From Caballeronia pedi (GTDB lineage: Bacteria; Pseudomonadota; Gammaproteobacteria; Burkholderiales; Burkholderiaceae), in contig NZ_FCOE02000013.1 of the NCBI RefSeq assembly GCF_001544915.2, positions 1 through 64,000 of the forward strand: 64,000 nt of DNA, in the 5' to 3' direction. The notes beneath the pieces were generated by a model that was not told the origin of the DNA, ran no database searches, and was given only the letters and a program-made list of their open reading frames with translations. Positions 9,399 through 17,324 of this stretch are shown in pieces; position 1 is the first letter of the stretch, and the number at the start of each line of letters is the position of its first letter. The position numbers and the translations under genes are program-made.

Positions 9399-10979
9399 TC
9401 AGCGGAGATCTGCGGGCATCTTCCAGGGAAGCAGCGCGTCGTAGTCGTCGACGGTCTTCGCCAGAGGAAGGCACTGGAATAACCAGTGCAGGTAACGATA
9501 GGGATCGATGCCGCCGGCTTTGCACGTTTCGATCAGGCTGTAGAGGTTTGCACTTGCGTTTGCCCCCGCAACCGTGTCGCTAAAAAGCCATGAACGGCGC
9601 CCAACGACGAAGGGGCGAATCGCGTTTTCACAAGGGTTGTTCGAGATGGGCCAACTGCCGTTCTCGATATAGCGGATCAGCTTCGGCCACTGCTCGCGCA
9701 GATAGGTCAGTGCCTTTCCAAGCAAACTTTTTGGCACGATGCCGGGCGACTGCGCGAGCGCCAGGGCGTAGATGGCGTCGAGTATGCGCGTGCTGTATCG
9801 CCGTCGCAATCGCTGTCGTCGCTCAAGCTTCCATTTCTTAGAGCGGGCCTCCGCAGCGAACAGCTTGCCGATCAGCGTGATGAAGCGTGTCGCGAGCAGA
9901 TCGGGGGAACGCGCGGCTTTCGGCACGTTCTCCTCGGCTTTGATGAAGTACCGTCTCAGGTGTGCCCAACATCCGAGGTGCACGAGGTCGTAGCGTTGAG
10001 CGATGTCGTTGTAGGGCTCGTAGCCGTCAGTTACCAGAACCGCGCCCTTGCGAATCCCCGCGAACAGCTTGTCGGCCAGCTTGGCGCCGCGTCCGGGTGT
10101 ATAGCTGAAGCAGCGGATAGGGACGCCAGAGCCGGTCATCTGCGCCCAGAGGTAGCTCTTCGTTTGTGGTTTTCTCCCTTTCTCTTTCAGTACCTGGAAC
10201 GTTGTCTCGTCGCAGTAGATCAGCTCTGCCTCGAGTAACGCATCGCGCATCAAGTTGATCACGGGCTGGGTCGCGAGGCCAACGCGAACCATGCTGGCGG
10301 CGATCGTGTTCGAAGAGATGTCGCCGCCGAAGCGACATAGCAAACCAGCCTGACGATAGAGCGGCATGCCGAACTGATATTTGCCGGTGGCAATCCATGC
10401 GAGCGCCGATTCGCTCAACAGTCCGCGCGGGATGATGCGCAGCGGCGCCGGCGTGACCTTGATGCCAAGATCGCAGCACGGACACGCATATTTAACACGC
10501 TGGTGTTGGATCACTCGGAGCTGCTCGGGGATCACATCGAGCTGCTCACTGATCTCCGCGCCTATCTCGACGAGCGCATGCCCATCGTTCGTGCAGAAGC
10601 GTTCGGCTTCGGGCAGTTCGTGTCGCACGACCTCGCGCGGCAGATTCGGATCTAGCGGCTTGCGATGACCGCGCCTCTTGCGCTTGTGCGCGGCGACCGT
10701 CGTCTCCGGCGTGTCTTCCTGTGCGGGCGCGCTGTTCGCGCCGAGCGTCTCGGCTTCGTTGAACAGGCTAGGTTGATTAGAATCTCGTGCTTCACTCTTG
10801 GCGCCGAACAGTTCGCGACGATAGGCTCGGAGGCGCTCCTCGGCGAGATCGCGCTCGGCCGTCACGAGCCGCAAAGCGCCGCGTAATGCCTCCTGTTCTT
10901 CTCGCAATGCACGAGCGGCATCGCGCTCGGCGAGCAACGCCTTCAACTCCTCGGCGGTGATCGTGACGTTGGTCGGCAT
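9399..10979 (-). CDS. tnpC: IS66-family transposase TnpC
   Basis: A 526-residue DDE transposase. The N-terminus is a coiled-coil/leucine-rich segment (ELKALLAERDAARALREEQ), followed by a zinc-ribbon-like region (YACPCCDLG) and the catalytic core. The core shows Asp in YCDETTFQ, Asp in LVTDGYEPY and Glu in CENAIRPFVVGR. Length is normal for IS66 TnpC. I start at MPTNVTIT (10979); nine further codons upstream are open but lack an obvious ribosome site. It catalyses cutting and joining of the element ends together with TnpA and TnpB. The last of three genes; no frameshift was seen. Confidence 0.94.
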   Translation of the reverse strand: MPTNVTITAEELKALLAERDAARALREEQEALRGALRLVTAERDLAEERLRAYRRELFGAKSEARDSNQPSLFNEAETLGANSAPAQEDTPETTVAAHKRKRRGHRKPLDPNLPREVVRHELPEAERFCTNDGHALVEIGAEISEQLDVIPEQLRVIQHQRVKYACPCCDLGIKVTPAPLRIIPRGLLSESALAWIATGKYQFGMPLYRQAGLLCRFGGDISSNTIAASMVRVGLATQPVINLMRDALLEAELIYCDETTFQVLKEKGRKPQTKSYLWAQMTGSGVPIRCFSYTPGRGAKLADKLFAGIRKGAVLVTDGYEPYNDIAQRYDLVHLGCWAHLRRYFIKAEENVPKAARSPDLLATRFITLIGKLFAAEARSKKWKLERRQRLRRRYSTRILDAIYALALAQSPGIVPKSLLGKALTYLREQWPKLIRYIENGSWPISNNPCENAIRPFVVGRRSWLFSDTVAGANASANLYSLIETCKAGGIDPYRYLHWLFQCLPLAKTVDDYDALLPWKMPADLR

Positions 10980-11009
10980 CCCGCTTAGACCTGCACCCCG
11001 CCTCACTGT

Positions 11010-11363
11010 TCAGCTCACGCGGACATATTCTCGTTTTGGATGTCGTTGAATCGCGGTGATGTCATCGCCGTCGAGCAACGCGTGCAGCACGTTGGTCGTC
11101 ATTGTCACAATGTCAGCCTTGTTGTCAGGCCATATGAAGTGGCTTGTCTCCAATCGTTTCAACAGGAGCCAGAAACCACTGCCATCCCAGCCGAGGATCT
11201 TTATCCGATCGCGGCGCCGGTTGCCGAAGATGTAAAGCGACGTGTCCATCGGATTCAGGCGCATCGACTGCTCGACAAGGATCGACAGACTGTTCATGCC
11301 GTAGCGGAAATCGACGGGATCGCGGTGCAAGTAGACCTTCAGATTTTCGTCGAACCGGAACAC
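11010..11363 (-). CDS. tnpB: IS66-family accessory protein TnpB
   Basis: A 117-residue protein of the IS66 Orf2 family. Recognisable features are the N-terminal VYLHRDPVDFRYGMNSL, the YIFGNRRRDRIKIL block and WDGSGFWLLLKRLE. It is required with TnpA and TnpC for IS66 transposition, but its biochemical role is not well defined. Its start lies 25 bases inside the 3' end of tnpA, so translation is probably coupled, and it ends 30 bases before tnpC. Confidence 0.93.
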   Translation of the reverse strand: MFRFDENLKVYLHRDPVDFRYGMNSLSILVEQSMRLNPMDTSLYIFGNRRRDRIKILGWDGSGFWLLLKRLETSHFIWPDNKADIVTMTTNVLHALLDGDDITAIQRHPKREYVRVS

Positions 11364-11863
11364 GGCATCCTCCCCAGAATCTGAACCATAGTCATCAACT
11401 CGTCGATGGTCGCGATTGCCCCGCCGAGTTCAAGCTCGACGCCATTCGGCAGACGCACATGCAAGGCCAGTGTCATCGATGGCGGTGTGGACGGCTGTGT
11501 CGGCGACGCTGAAACAACCGACACGAACGCAGATCGCTTTACCTTGACGGGGACGGGTTGATGCGAGCCGGGAAGATCGATGGCCACCCCATCAATCGAC
11601 TCTTCGGGCCGAGGCAGGTTGCATTCGTCGTCGCCATTGTGCTGCGGCGGTGCCGAAATGCCTTTCTCGCGCTCCATCAGGTACTTCGCGATCCACTTGC
11701 GCAGCAGATTGGCGTTGATGCCGTGCTCCTGAGCCAGACCGGCGACTGATACTCCAGGACGAAGTGCTGCCTCAATCAAGGCGCGTTTACTTTTTTCGTC
11801 ATAGCGGCGACGGCCATCGCTGCTGCGACGTACTACTGCCAACTCTGAGTCTATTCCAGTCAT
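11339..11863 (-). CDS. tnpA: IS66-family DNA-binding protein TnpA
   Basis: A 174-residue protein whose N-terminal third is a helix-turn-helix of the transposase 8 type (RPGVSVAGLAQEHGINANLL, then RKWIAKY). I start at MTGIDSEL (11863), although the frame is open for 18 more codons, because GAGGTGG sits at correct spacing and the upstream codons lie in the element's 5' leader. Start codon and ribosome site lie in one arm of a 15-bp perfect inverted repeat (see 11861-11896). Overlaps tnpB. Confidence 0.9.
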   Translation of the reverse strand: MTGIDSELAVVRRSSDGRRRYDEKSKRALIEAALRPGVSVAGLAQEHGINANLLRKWIAKYLMEREKGISAPPQHNGDDECNLPRPEESIDGVAIDLPGSHQPVPVKVKRSAFVSVVSASPTQPSTPPSMTLALHVRLPNGVELELGGAIATIDELMTMVQILGRMPCSGSTKI

Positions 11864-11896
11864 AGGTGTCCACCTCAAAATAGGTGGACACCTATG
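11861..11896 (-). promoter_or_regulatory. 15-bp perfect hairpin over the tnpA ribosome site and start codon
   Basis: CATAGGTGTCCACCT at 11861-11875 is repeated exactly in inverse at 11882-11896 with a 6-base loop. In a minus-strand transcript the right-hand arm on the map comes first, and the second arm contains GAGGUGG and the AUG of tnpA. Transcripts entering from outside would contain both arms and hide the start. A transcript starting inside the loop or second arm would not. This is inference; the repeat itself is directly visible. Confidence 0.75.
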
Positions 11897-11945
11897 GTCC
11901 TCGCTACTGTCGCTCACTGCCAGACGTCGAATATCGACCGCTTAC

Positions 11946-11953
11946 GTTGAGAC
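11946..11953 (+). repeat. Right target-site duplication of the IS66 element (GTTGAGAC)
   Basis: Exact copy of 9321-9328, directly after the right terminal repeat that ends at 11945. Confidence 0.9.
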
Positions 11954-12143
11954 CGCGGTGGCCGGTTCCAAGCCGACGACCAAAACGGGAGCCTTGCATA
12001 CCGTCGTCGACCCAACCCCCGAAGCAGCGAGCCTGCTTAAGAGCTTCGCCGCGTTCGCTCAGGCCTATAACTGTGGCGAGACGACTTCCGACCAGCTGAG
12101 CAACCAACTACGCCCCGCAGTGCCCGATGTCCCGAGCGTATAG
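11946..12143 (+). pseudogene. 3' fragment of the IS66-split glutamine amidotransferase
   Basis: Begins with the right copy of GTTGAGAC and continues in the frame of the interrupted gene for 65 codons to a TAG. The product contains VVDPTPEAASLLKSFAAFAQ, which fits the C-terminal helices of class I amidotransferases of this type. It has no start signal of its own and is presumably not translated. Confidence 0.78.
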
Positions 12144-12364
12144 AAACTGCTTTGATGGGGCGTGGATATCAAGAGCGCCCAACCCGAGCGGGAAGGGTCA
12201 AGTTAGATACCTAAAGATGTCTAAAGTGGCATCGGTCTTCCTGATATGGTCCTGAATCTCATCTACAGACTCTTCGATCGATCCGACAATCGAGGTGTGA
12301 CACAAGTGGACTAACAGTTGCCAATGTCACGCCTTCGACATACTTTCAAAGCACGAGGAATAAT

Positions 12365-12661
12365 ATGGAACAGCCTAAAGGATATTGGGTAATTCAATGT
12401 CAAGAAATAACCGATTCATCGGCTATGCAGAAATATGCAGAAGCCTGGATCGAGATTGCTAATGAATATGGCGCTAAGTTTGTTGCGGGGGGCAAGCAGA
12501 CAAGTACGGTAGAAGGCCCGAATAAACCTCGCGTTCTTGTCGTAGAGTTTCGATCTTATCAGGTCGCGTTAGATTGTTATTATAGCGAGAAATACCAGAA
12601 GGCGAAGGAATTCGCACAGAAAGCGATGGAGCGCACATTTTCTATCGTCGAAGGCGTATAG
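12365..12661 (+). CDS. DUF1330-family protein
   Basis: A 98-residue protein of the DUF1330 family (dimeric alpha-beta barrel). Typical blocks are KGYWVIQCQEITD at the start, a central GGKQTSTVEG and PRVLVVEFRSYQVALDCY near the C-terminus. The biochemical function of the family is unknown; members often accompany catabolic enzymes. GAGGAATAAT precedes the ATG. It is followed after 32 bases by an ornithine-cyclodeaminase family gene, so the two probably form an operon. Confidence 0.85.
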   Translation: MEQPKGYWVIQCQEITDSSAMQKYAEAWIEIANEYGAKFVAGGKQTSTVEGPNKPRVLVVEFRSYQVALDCYYSEKYQKAKEFAQKAMERTFSIVEGV

Positions 12662-12693
12662 ATAGCGATTTCGTTTAGAGGAATATTTTTGCT

Positions 12694-13623
12694 ATGTCTT
12701 CTTTCCTGACCTATGACGGTGCGAAAGACGTATTGAGCTGGTCCGACGCAGTTGATGCCTTGCGTAAAGGCCATCTGCTGCCCAGGGCCGAAACGCATGA
12801 TTCACTGGTTGGTCCGACGGACGAAATGCTGTTGAATCGCACAGCGCGAATCGAAGGCATGGGCTACGGCGTGAAAGTCGAATCGGTTTTCAGTGCAAAC
12901 TCAAGCAAAGGACTCCCGAACACCCATGGCGCCGTGCTGCTTTACTCGCCAGACACTGGCATCTTACGCGCCGTCATCGACAGTCACCTTATCACCGACC
13001 TCAAGACTGCTGCAGACTCTGTGCTGGGCGCTACGTTGCTGGCACGACCAGAGAGCCGTCATTTGGTCATTGTGGGTGCCGGCCGCGTCGCGGGCAATCT
13101 CGCCCGCGCCTACAGCGCACTGTTCCCGAGGTTGCAGAAAATCTCGATTTGGACACGCCGTATCGAGCAAGCCCAGGAACTCAGCAATCGACTAGACGCC
13201 TTGCCTGTTTCAGTCACGGCGGTGTCCGACCTGCCCTCAGCACTTGCAACCGCGGATATTGTCTCGAGCGCAACCATGGCGCGGCAGCCCGTTTTGCTCG
13301 GAGAATGGATTCGCCCTGGAACGCACGTTGATCTGATCGGCGCGTTCACGAAGGAAATGCGTGAAGCCGATGATTCGTTAATTGCAGCGGGCCTTCTTTA
13401 CGTCGACAGTCGCGAGACCACCCGTCATATCGGGGAGCTTGCGGACCCTATCGCCTCCGGTGCGGTACCGCACGATCACGTCCGTGGTGACCTATACGAT
13501 CTGGTCGCTAACCCGGACGCAAGCTCTCGAACTCCAGATAGCATCACGGTATTTAAGAATGGCGGTGGCGCTCATCTGGATCTCATGATTGCCGATTGCA
13601 TGCTACGAAAAATCGGGCTGTAG
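12694..13623 (+). CDS. Ornithine cyclodeaminase/mu-crystallin family reductase
   Basis: A 309-residue NAD(P)-binding enzyme of the OCD/mu-crystallin family. The cofactor site is IVGAGRVAGNLARAY near residue 125, and the conserved substrate-side region RTARIEGMGYGVKVES lies near residues 50-65. Besides ornithine cyclodeaminase, the family includes ketimine and delta1-pyrroline-2-carboxylate reductases. Proline-racemase-type enzymes that dehydrate trans-3-hydroxy-L-proline are often encoded next to such reductases, and one lies nearby at 14588. Reduction of pyrroline-2-carboxylate to L-proline is therefore the best guess. Convergent with the minus-strand operon that ends at 13738. Confidence 0.88.
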   Translation: MSSFLTYDGAKDVLSWSDAVDALRKGHLLPRAETHDSLVGPTDEMLLNRTARIEGMGYGVKVESVFSANSSKGLPNTHGAVLLYSPDTGILRAVIDSHLITDLKTAADSVLGATLLARPESRHLVIVGAGRVAGNLARAYSALFPRLQKISIWTRRIEQAQELSNRLDALPVSVTAVSDLPSALATADIVSSATMARQPVLLGEWIRPGTHVDLIGAFTKEMREADDSLIAAGLLYVDSRETTRHIGELADPIASGAVPHDHVRGDLYDLVANPDASSRTPDSITVFKNGGGAHLDLMIADCMLRKIGL

Positions 13624-13670
13624 GCGATTCCCGCGCTAACAACGAGGCCTCGCGGAAGCTGCCCCAAGTT

Positions 13671-13722
13671 GATGCCGCCCTGAACCTTTCTCCGATGCGA
13701 TCGCAAAGGGATGGGCGGCATC
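13671..13722. terminator. Long hairpin between convergent genes
   Basis: GATGCCGCCC (13671-13680) pairs exactly with GGGCGGCATC (13713-13722). Inside lie CCTTT/AAAGG and a GCGATCGC core that extend the stem. It lies between the stop codons of the reductase (+) and RidA (-), so it may end transcription from both sides. No strong U-tract follows. Confidence 0.5.
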
Positions 13723-13737
13723 GATATGCTGCATGAG

Positions 13738-14091
13738 TCAGAGAGCACCCGTTGCCTGAATCTCGATGAGGTAGCTCTCGTGTGCGAGTCGCGAACCGAC
13801 ACAGGCCCGCGCTGGCTGATCGACGTTACCAATCCACTCATCGTAGACATGGTTCATCGCATCGAAGTCCTTCATGTCCGCCAGCCAGATCTGGATGCGG
13901 ATTAGGTTCTTCTTCGCGGCCCCCGCCTGCCGCAACAAATCTTCCAGTTGCAACAGAACCGAATGTGTTTGCTCGGCAATGCCCCGCGATGCGCCTGGCG
14001 CAGCGACGATGCCCGATGTCTCAAAGTGATCGCCGGACACTACGACGCCGCTAGCTCGCCGACTGATCGCAAATCGCTTGATCTCGCTCAT
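13738..14091 (-). CDS. RidA/YjgF family protein
   Basis: A 117-residue member of the RidA family, which hydrolyses reactive enamine/imine intermediates to ketoacids and ammonia. Features are DHFETSGIVAAP at the strand that lines the active-site cleft and KKNLIRIQIWLADMKDF in the middle. The C-terminal part lacks an obvious RidA-type Cys-x-Arg signature, having RACVGSRLAHESYLIEI instead, which still includes the substrate-binding Arg region. I start at MSEIKRFA, which TGAGGTGAG precedes; the open frame extends 57 codons further without support. It follows the cupin gene closely. Imine intermediates are expected from the neighbouring amino-acid oxidoreductases. Confidence 0.85.
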   Translation of the reverse strand: MSEIKRFAISRRASGVVVSGDHFETSGIVAAPGASRGIAEQTHSVLLQLEDLLRQAGAAKKNLIRIQIWLADMKDFDAMNHVYDEWIGNVDQPARACVGSRLAHESYLIEIQATGAL

Positions 14092-14104
14092 GTTCGAACT
14101 CACC

Positions 14105-14455
14105 TCAGAACAGAACGTAAGTCTTGCGAAGCGTCTCGCGGATATCCCAAACACCTTCGCAGTTCGCCGGGAACAATACTGCGTCGCCGGCACGCAACTC
14201 CACCGGCTCGCCGCCATCAGGCGTGAAGATGCACCAGCCGCTGACGATATGGCTGAACTCACGATTTTTCAGATGGCGACGGAACACCCCAGGCGAGCTT
14301 TCCCAAACACCCACACCGGCGCCCGCGTCGGCCGCATCCTGATGCTGCGCTGTGCTTTGATTCGCAACGACATCACCCATGGGCAACTTTGCCGGCTGGG
14401 GTTGGCCCATAGCGGCGCCTTCGGCATTCCGAACAATGGTAAGAACTTGAGTCAT
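14105..14455 (-). CDS. Small single-domain cupin (DUF861/ureidoglycine-type)
   Basis: A 116-residue cupin. The core runs from GVWESSPGVFRR through FSHIVSGWCIFTPDGGEP and ELRAGDAVLFPANCEGVWDIRE, a layout typical of the cupin_3 family. Family members include ureidoglycine aminohydrolase-like proteins, but most have no assigned function. I start at MTQVLTIV, which AAGGTTC precedes. It is a clear paralog of 53831-54184, and both lie beside DAO-family oxidoreductases. Between RidA and the proline-racemase family gene in a minus-strand operon. Confidence 0.85.
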   Translation of the reverse strand: MTQVLTIVRNAEGAAMGQPQPAKLPMGDVVANQSTAQHQDAADAGAGVGVWESSPGVFRRHLKNREFSHIVSGWCIFTPDGGEPVELRAGDAVLFPANCEGVWDIRETLRKTYVLF

Positions 14456-14587
14456 GAGATGAACCTTATGGATTTCAGGTAACACGATCGCCAGAACGTT
14501 GGGTACTGGCGGACAAATTGCAATCATCTAAATGGACCGAAACGAACGAATCGATCCATCTCGACTTAAGCGAGCTTAGTGCGGATA

Positions 14588-15640
14588 TCAAGCCCAGATA
14601 TCGCCTACGGTGAACCCCTCCGTGAAGGGATCGTCGTGATCCAGAACGAACGTGTTCAATCCGTAAATCCAGCTCGTCCCTGTTATGGTCGGAACGACAG
14701 CGGTCTTATCTCCGATGGTCGTTTCCTCGAGGAGTCGTCCCGTGTACACGTTTCCGATGATGCTTTGGTGACGGAAGTCCTTGTTCAGCGGCAGTTCACC
14801 CTTCGCATGCAAGACAGCCATCTTGGCGCAAGTACCGGTACCACAGGGACAGCGGTCCAGCGCACCCGTCCAAGTAGTCGGATCGTCCCAGGAAAAATCC
14901 CCCGAGGCCATGGTCACCACATTCTTCCAATCCGCATTGGGGTCGTCGGTCGGGCCGGAGAGCTGGGTTATGGTGATGCCGACGCCCGGATAATCCGGAT
15001 GAGCCACCGGCAGTTGCTCAATGGCGGCCTCCCTGATCATCGAAGAAATGCGCGCGATCTCCTTACCATGCTGAGGGATCAATTTCAGGCCCTTGAACTG
15101 GCGGACATCGGCGATAACGTAGAACATGCCGCCCCAGCCAACATCGACTGTCACCTTGCCCAGGTGCGGAACGTCGATCACTGCGTCCAGATGGGCGGCA
15201 AAGGCCGGCACGTTCTGGAAGGTAACGTTCTTCACTTTTCCGTTTCGGCACTCGGCCTTTACACGGATGAGCCCTGCAGGTGCTTCCAGAACCAACTCCG
15301 TGACAGGTTCCTTCATCGGGAGCATGCCCATTTCGAGCAAAACCGTCACAACAGAGATGGTATTGCCGCCGGACATGACGGGATACTCAATCTGCTCCAT
15401 GATGATGTAGCCCGCGTCCGCTTCGGGATGGGATGGCGGTACGATGATGTTGCAGCAGTGCGCCGGGTAGCCGCGCGGTTCGCGCAACATCAGCTTGCGC
15501 AATTGATCATCGTTTTTTTCCAGCCACTTCATCTTTTCATAGACGCTGTTGCCAGGGATGTGCGTTACACCTCCGGTGATCACGCGCATCGGCGTGCCGG
15601 CGTGGGTGTCAACCGCATGAATGGTTCTCTTGAATGACAT
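14588..15640 (-). CDS. Proline racemase family enzyme (4-hydroxyproline epimerase or 3-hydroxyproline dehydratase)
   Basis: A 350-residue protein of the proline racemase superfamily. The first active-site position, Cys in the usual MCGH motif, is Ser90 here (PVMSGGNTI). The second cysteine is kept as Cys266 (DRCPCGTGT). Ser/Cys members are known from the family; reported activities are 4-hydroxyproline 2-epimerisation and 3-hydroxyproline dehydration rather than proline racemisation. It sits in an operon with a GlpD-like oxidoreductase, an MFS transporter and a ProC-like reductase, and faces an OCD-family reductase. Use of hydroxyproline or a related imino acid is therefore likely. Which of the two reactions applies cannot be read from sequence alone. 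Confidence 0.88.
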   Translation of the reverse strand: MSFKRTIHAVDTHAGTPMRVITGGVTHIPGNSVYEKMKWLEKNDDQLRKLMLREPRGYPAHCCNIIVPPSHPEADAGYIIMEQIEYPVMSGGNTISVVTVLLEMGMLPMKEPVTELVLEAPAGLIRVKAECRNGKVKNVTFQNVPAFAAHLDAVIDVPHLGKVTVDVGWGGMFYVIADVRQFKGLKLIPQHGKEIARISSMIREAAIEQLPVAHPDYPGVGITITQLSGPTDDPNADWKNVVTMASGDFSWDDPTTWTGALDRCPCGTGTCAKMAVLHAKGELPLNKDFRHQSIIGNVYTGRLLEETTIGDKTAVVPTITGTSWIYGLNTFVLDHDDPFTEGFTVGDIWA

Positions 15641-15764
15641 GTTTTCTCTCCGCCCAGGCGCTTCAAAATGGCACGATGGGCATTACGACACGATGGAACG
15701 CTTTCGAATGAGTTTTAGGCTGACGAAAGCGTGGATCAAGTACTAGCTTTAACCCGGACGAACG

Positions 15765-17300
15765 TCAAAGGTAATTGTTTGACAGAAGCTCGGTTGATGC
15801 TTCATCGACGCAGGGCCGCCAGTACACTCGCTCTGTATCTTCGTCGAACCTTTTCAACTCGTGCTGCCTGTGAAATTCGGACCACCCCAGTGTCGCCGCA
15901 GCGATGTTTGAGAGGTGTTGGGCCCTGTCGCGCCCCAAGCTTGGATTCAAGCCGTCGGGCAGCCGGCGACGAATGAGATCGGTAAGACACACCACATGCT
16001 CCGTTTCCACGATTCGCGCGATGTCTTCGTTGCTGCGGACATCGCGCGCACCGATGAGCATTCCCGACGGCGGCAAACCGCTTCCTGCGCCAAGCCATTT
16101 CTCAATGGCCTGTGTCGCGAGACGTGCGGCATGACGATGCATCATGATGTAGGAGCCAGTCACGGTCACCAACCCCGGCATGTCCGGATCTTCAATGGCC
16201 CGCACCGGCAGGCTGACCGTCTCACCATTCAGCGTCGACATGGGCCGCACACCACACCAGCTATGCTGCACGTGCTGGCGCGTCAGGCGAAGATCTGGGA
16301 ACAGAAAATTCGCTTCGCCCAGAATGTAGTCGATCTCCGCCTCCAGCACGCGAACATCGTCTGGGTCTTCGTCCACTACCGCTTCAGTCGGTCCGATGAA
16401 ATGGTATTCACCCCAAGGAAAAACATAGAACGGCTCACCCTTGCTTGAGAAGGCCTCCAGCCCTTGGCCACGCCACGCATCCGGCAGGCGTACCATTACA
16501 TTGACGCCCTTGCGTCCGAGCATCCGCTTCACTTTTCCGCTTCCTCCACCCCTCACTCGGTCAACCCAGGGGCCGGCGGCATTCACGATGGTTCGTGTGT
16601 TGATGCTAGCCTGTCCAGTCAATCCGGGCGCCTGTTCTTCCAGGGTGATGTGCCACGACTCGCCACACCGTTCGATTCGGGTCGCTTTCGCATAAGTGCG
16701 GATGGTTGCGCCCCGTTGCTCCGCATCCAGCGCCGTATCCACGCATATGCGCTCCGGCCAGTCATACATGTACTCCTCGAACACTGCAACGCTGGACAAC
16801 CGGCCGCCCAAACCAGCGACCAGCGCGCTCTCTTGGGCGGCCTGTTTCGGCGATAGCCTGCGGTACGCCAAAGGCACGCCGCGGCTGGCCACGGTTTCCA
16901 TCAACCGAAACCCGAATTCGACAAGCCAATGGGGATAGCGGTCGCCTTTGCGGAACGGATAGTGAAAGCGATGCTTGGTCAAGCGATGGGGCATGTCGGC
17001 GACCAGCTCACCCCGGCAATGCATGATGTTTCGAGCGTATTGAAATCGCTGCCACACTTCGGTTGGCCGAAAGGCGATCTGCCACAACGGAAAATACGGT
17101 GCCAGATAACCCACACCGGAGTAGAGCATCCGGCTCGAACGAGACGAGGTGCCTGCTCCGATATCGCCACGATCCACCAGCAAAGTGCGATGGCCCCGCG
17201 CTGACAGCTCACGCGCAGTGGCGCACCCGACTGCCCCCGCCCCCACCACGACTACGTCGTAAGTGGCGGCTGAAAGCGCATCCAAAGGCAAACGAATCAT
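15765..17300 (-). CDS. GlpD-like FAD-dependent oxidoreductase
   Basis: A 511-residue flavoprotein of the glycerol-3-phosphate dehydrogenase/DAO superfamily. The FAD loop is VVVVGAGAVGCATARELSARG (shown here in part as VGAGAVGCATARE), followed by the GTSSRSSRMLYSGV block that GlpD proteins share. A C-terminal domain follows FAD contacts such as GSYIMMHRHAARLA. Since no glycerol genes are near and the cluster handles imino acids, it may oxidise an amino or hydroxy acid rather than glycerol 3-phosphate. GAGGTG lies at good spacing before the ATG. It starts 24 bases after the upstream MFS gene, so they share a transcript. Confidence 0.85.
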   Translation of the reverse strand: MIRLPLDALSAATYDVVVVGAGAVGCATARELSARGHRTLLVDRGDIGAGTSSRSSRMLYSGVGYLAPYFPLWQIAFRPTEVWQRFQYARNIMHCRGELVADMPHRLTKHRFHYPFRKGDRYPHWLVEFGFRLMETVASRGVPLAYRRLSPKQAAQESALVAGLGGRLSSVAVFEEYMYDWPERICVDTALDAEQRGATIRTYAKATRIERCGESWHITLEEQAPGLTGQASINTRTIVNAAGPWVDRVRGGGSGKVKRMLGRKGVNVMVRLPDAWRGQGLEAFSSKGEPFYVFPWGEYHFIGPTEAVVDEDPDDVRVLEAEIDYILGEANFLFPDLRLTRQHVQHSWCGVRPMSTLNGETVSLPVRAIEDPDMPGLVTVTGSYIMMHRHAARLATQAIEKWLGAGSGLPPSGMLIGARDVRSNEDIARIVETEHVVCLTDLIRRRLPDGLNPSLGRDRAQHLSNIAAATLGWSEFHRQHELKRFDEDTERVYWRPCVDEASTELLSNNYL

Positions 17301-17324
17301 TTTGAAGCACCTCGTCGTGGGGCG

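Larger units (their letters stand above)
9329..11945 (-). mobile_element. IS66-family insertion sequence, apparently complete
   Basis: A 2617-bp element with the three IS66 genes in the order tnpA-tnpB-tnpC on the minus strand. The left end reads GTATGCGATCCACGAACGAC and the right end, read inward, GTAAGCGGTCGATATTCGAC. These imperfect terminal inverted repeats begin GTA.GCG as expected for the family. The ends are flanked by the 8-bp direct repeat GTTGAGAC. All three genes are uninterrupted, so the element may still be active. It disrupts a glutamine amidotransferase gene. Confidence 0.93.

Noticed and set aside
14579-15637. 352-codon plus-strand frame opposite the proline-racemase family gene
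   Set aside because: It is an antisense shadow with no recognisable motifs, while the minus strand encodes a complete enzyme with both active-site regions.
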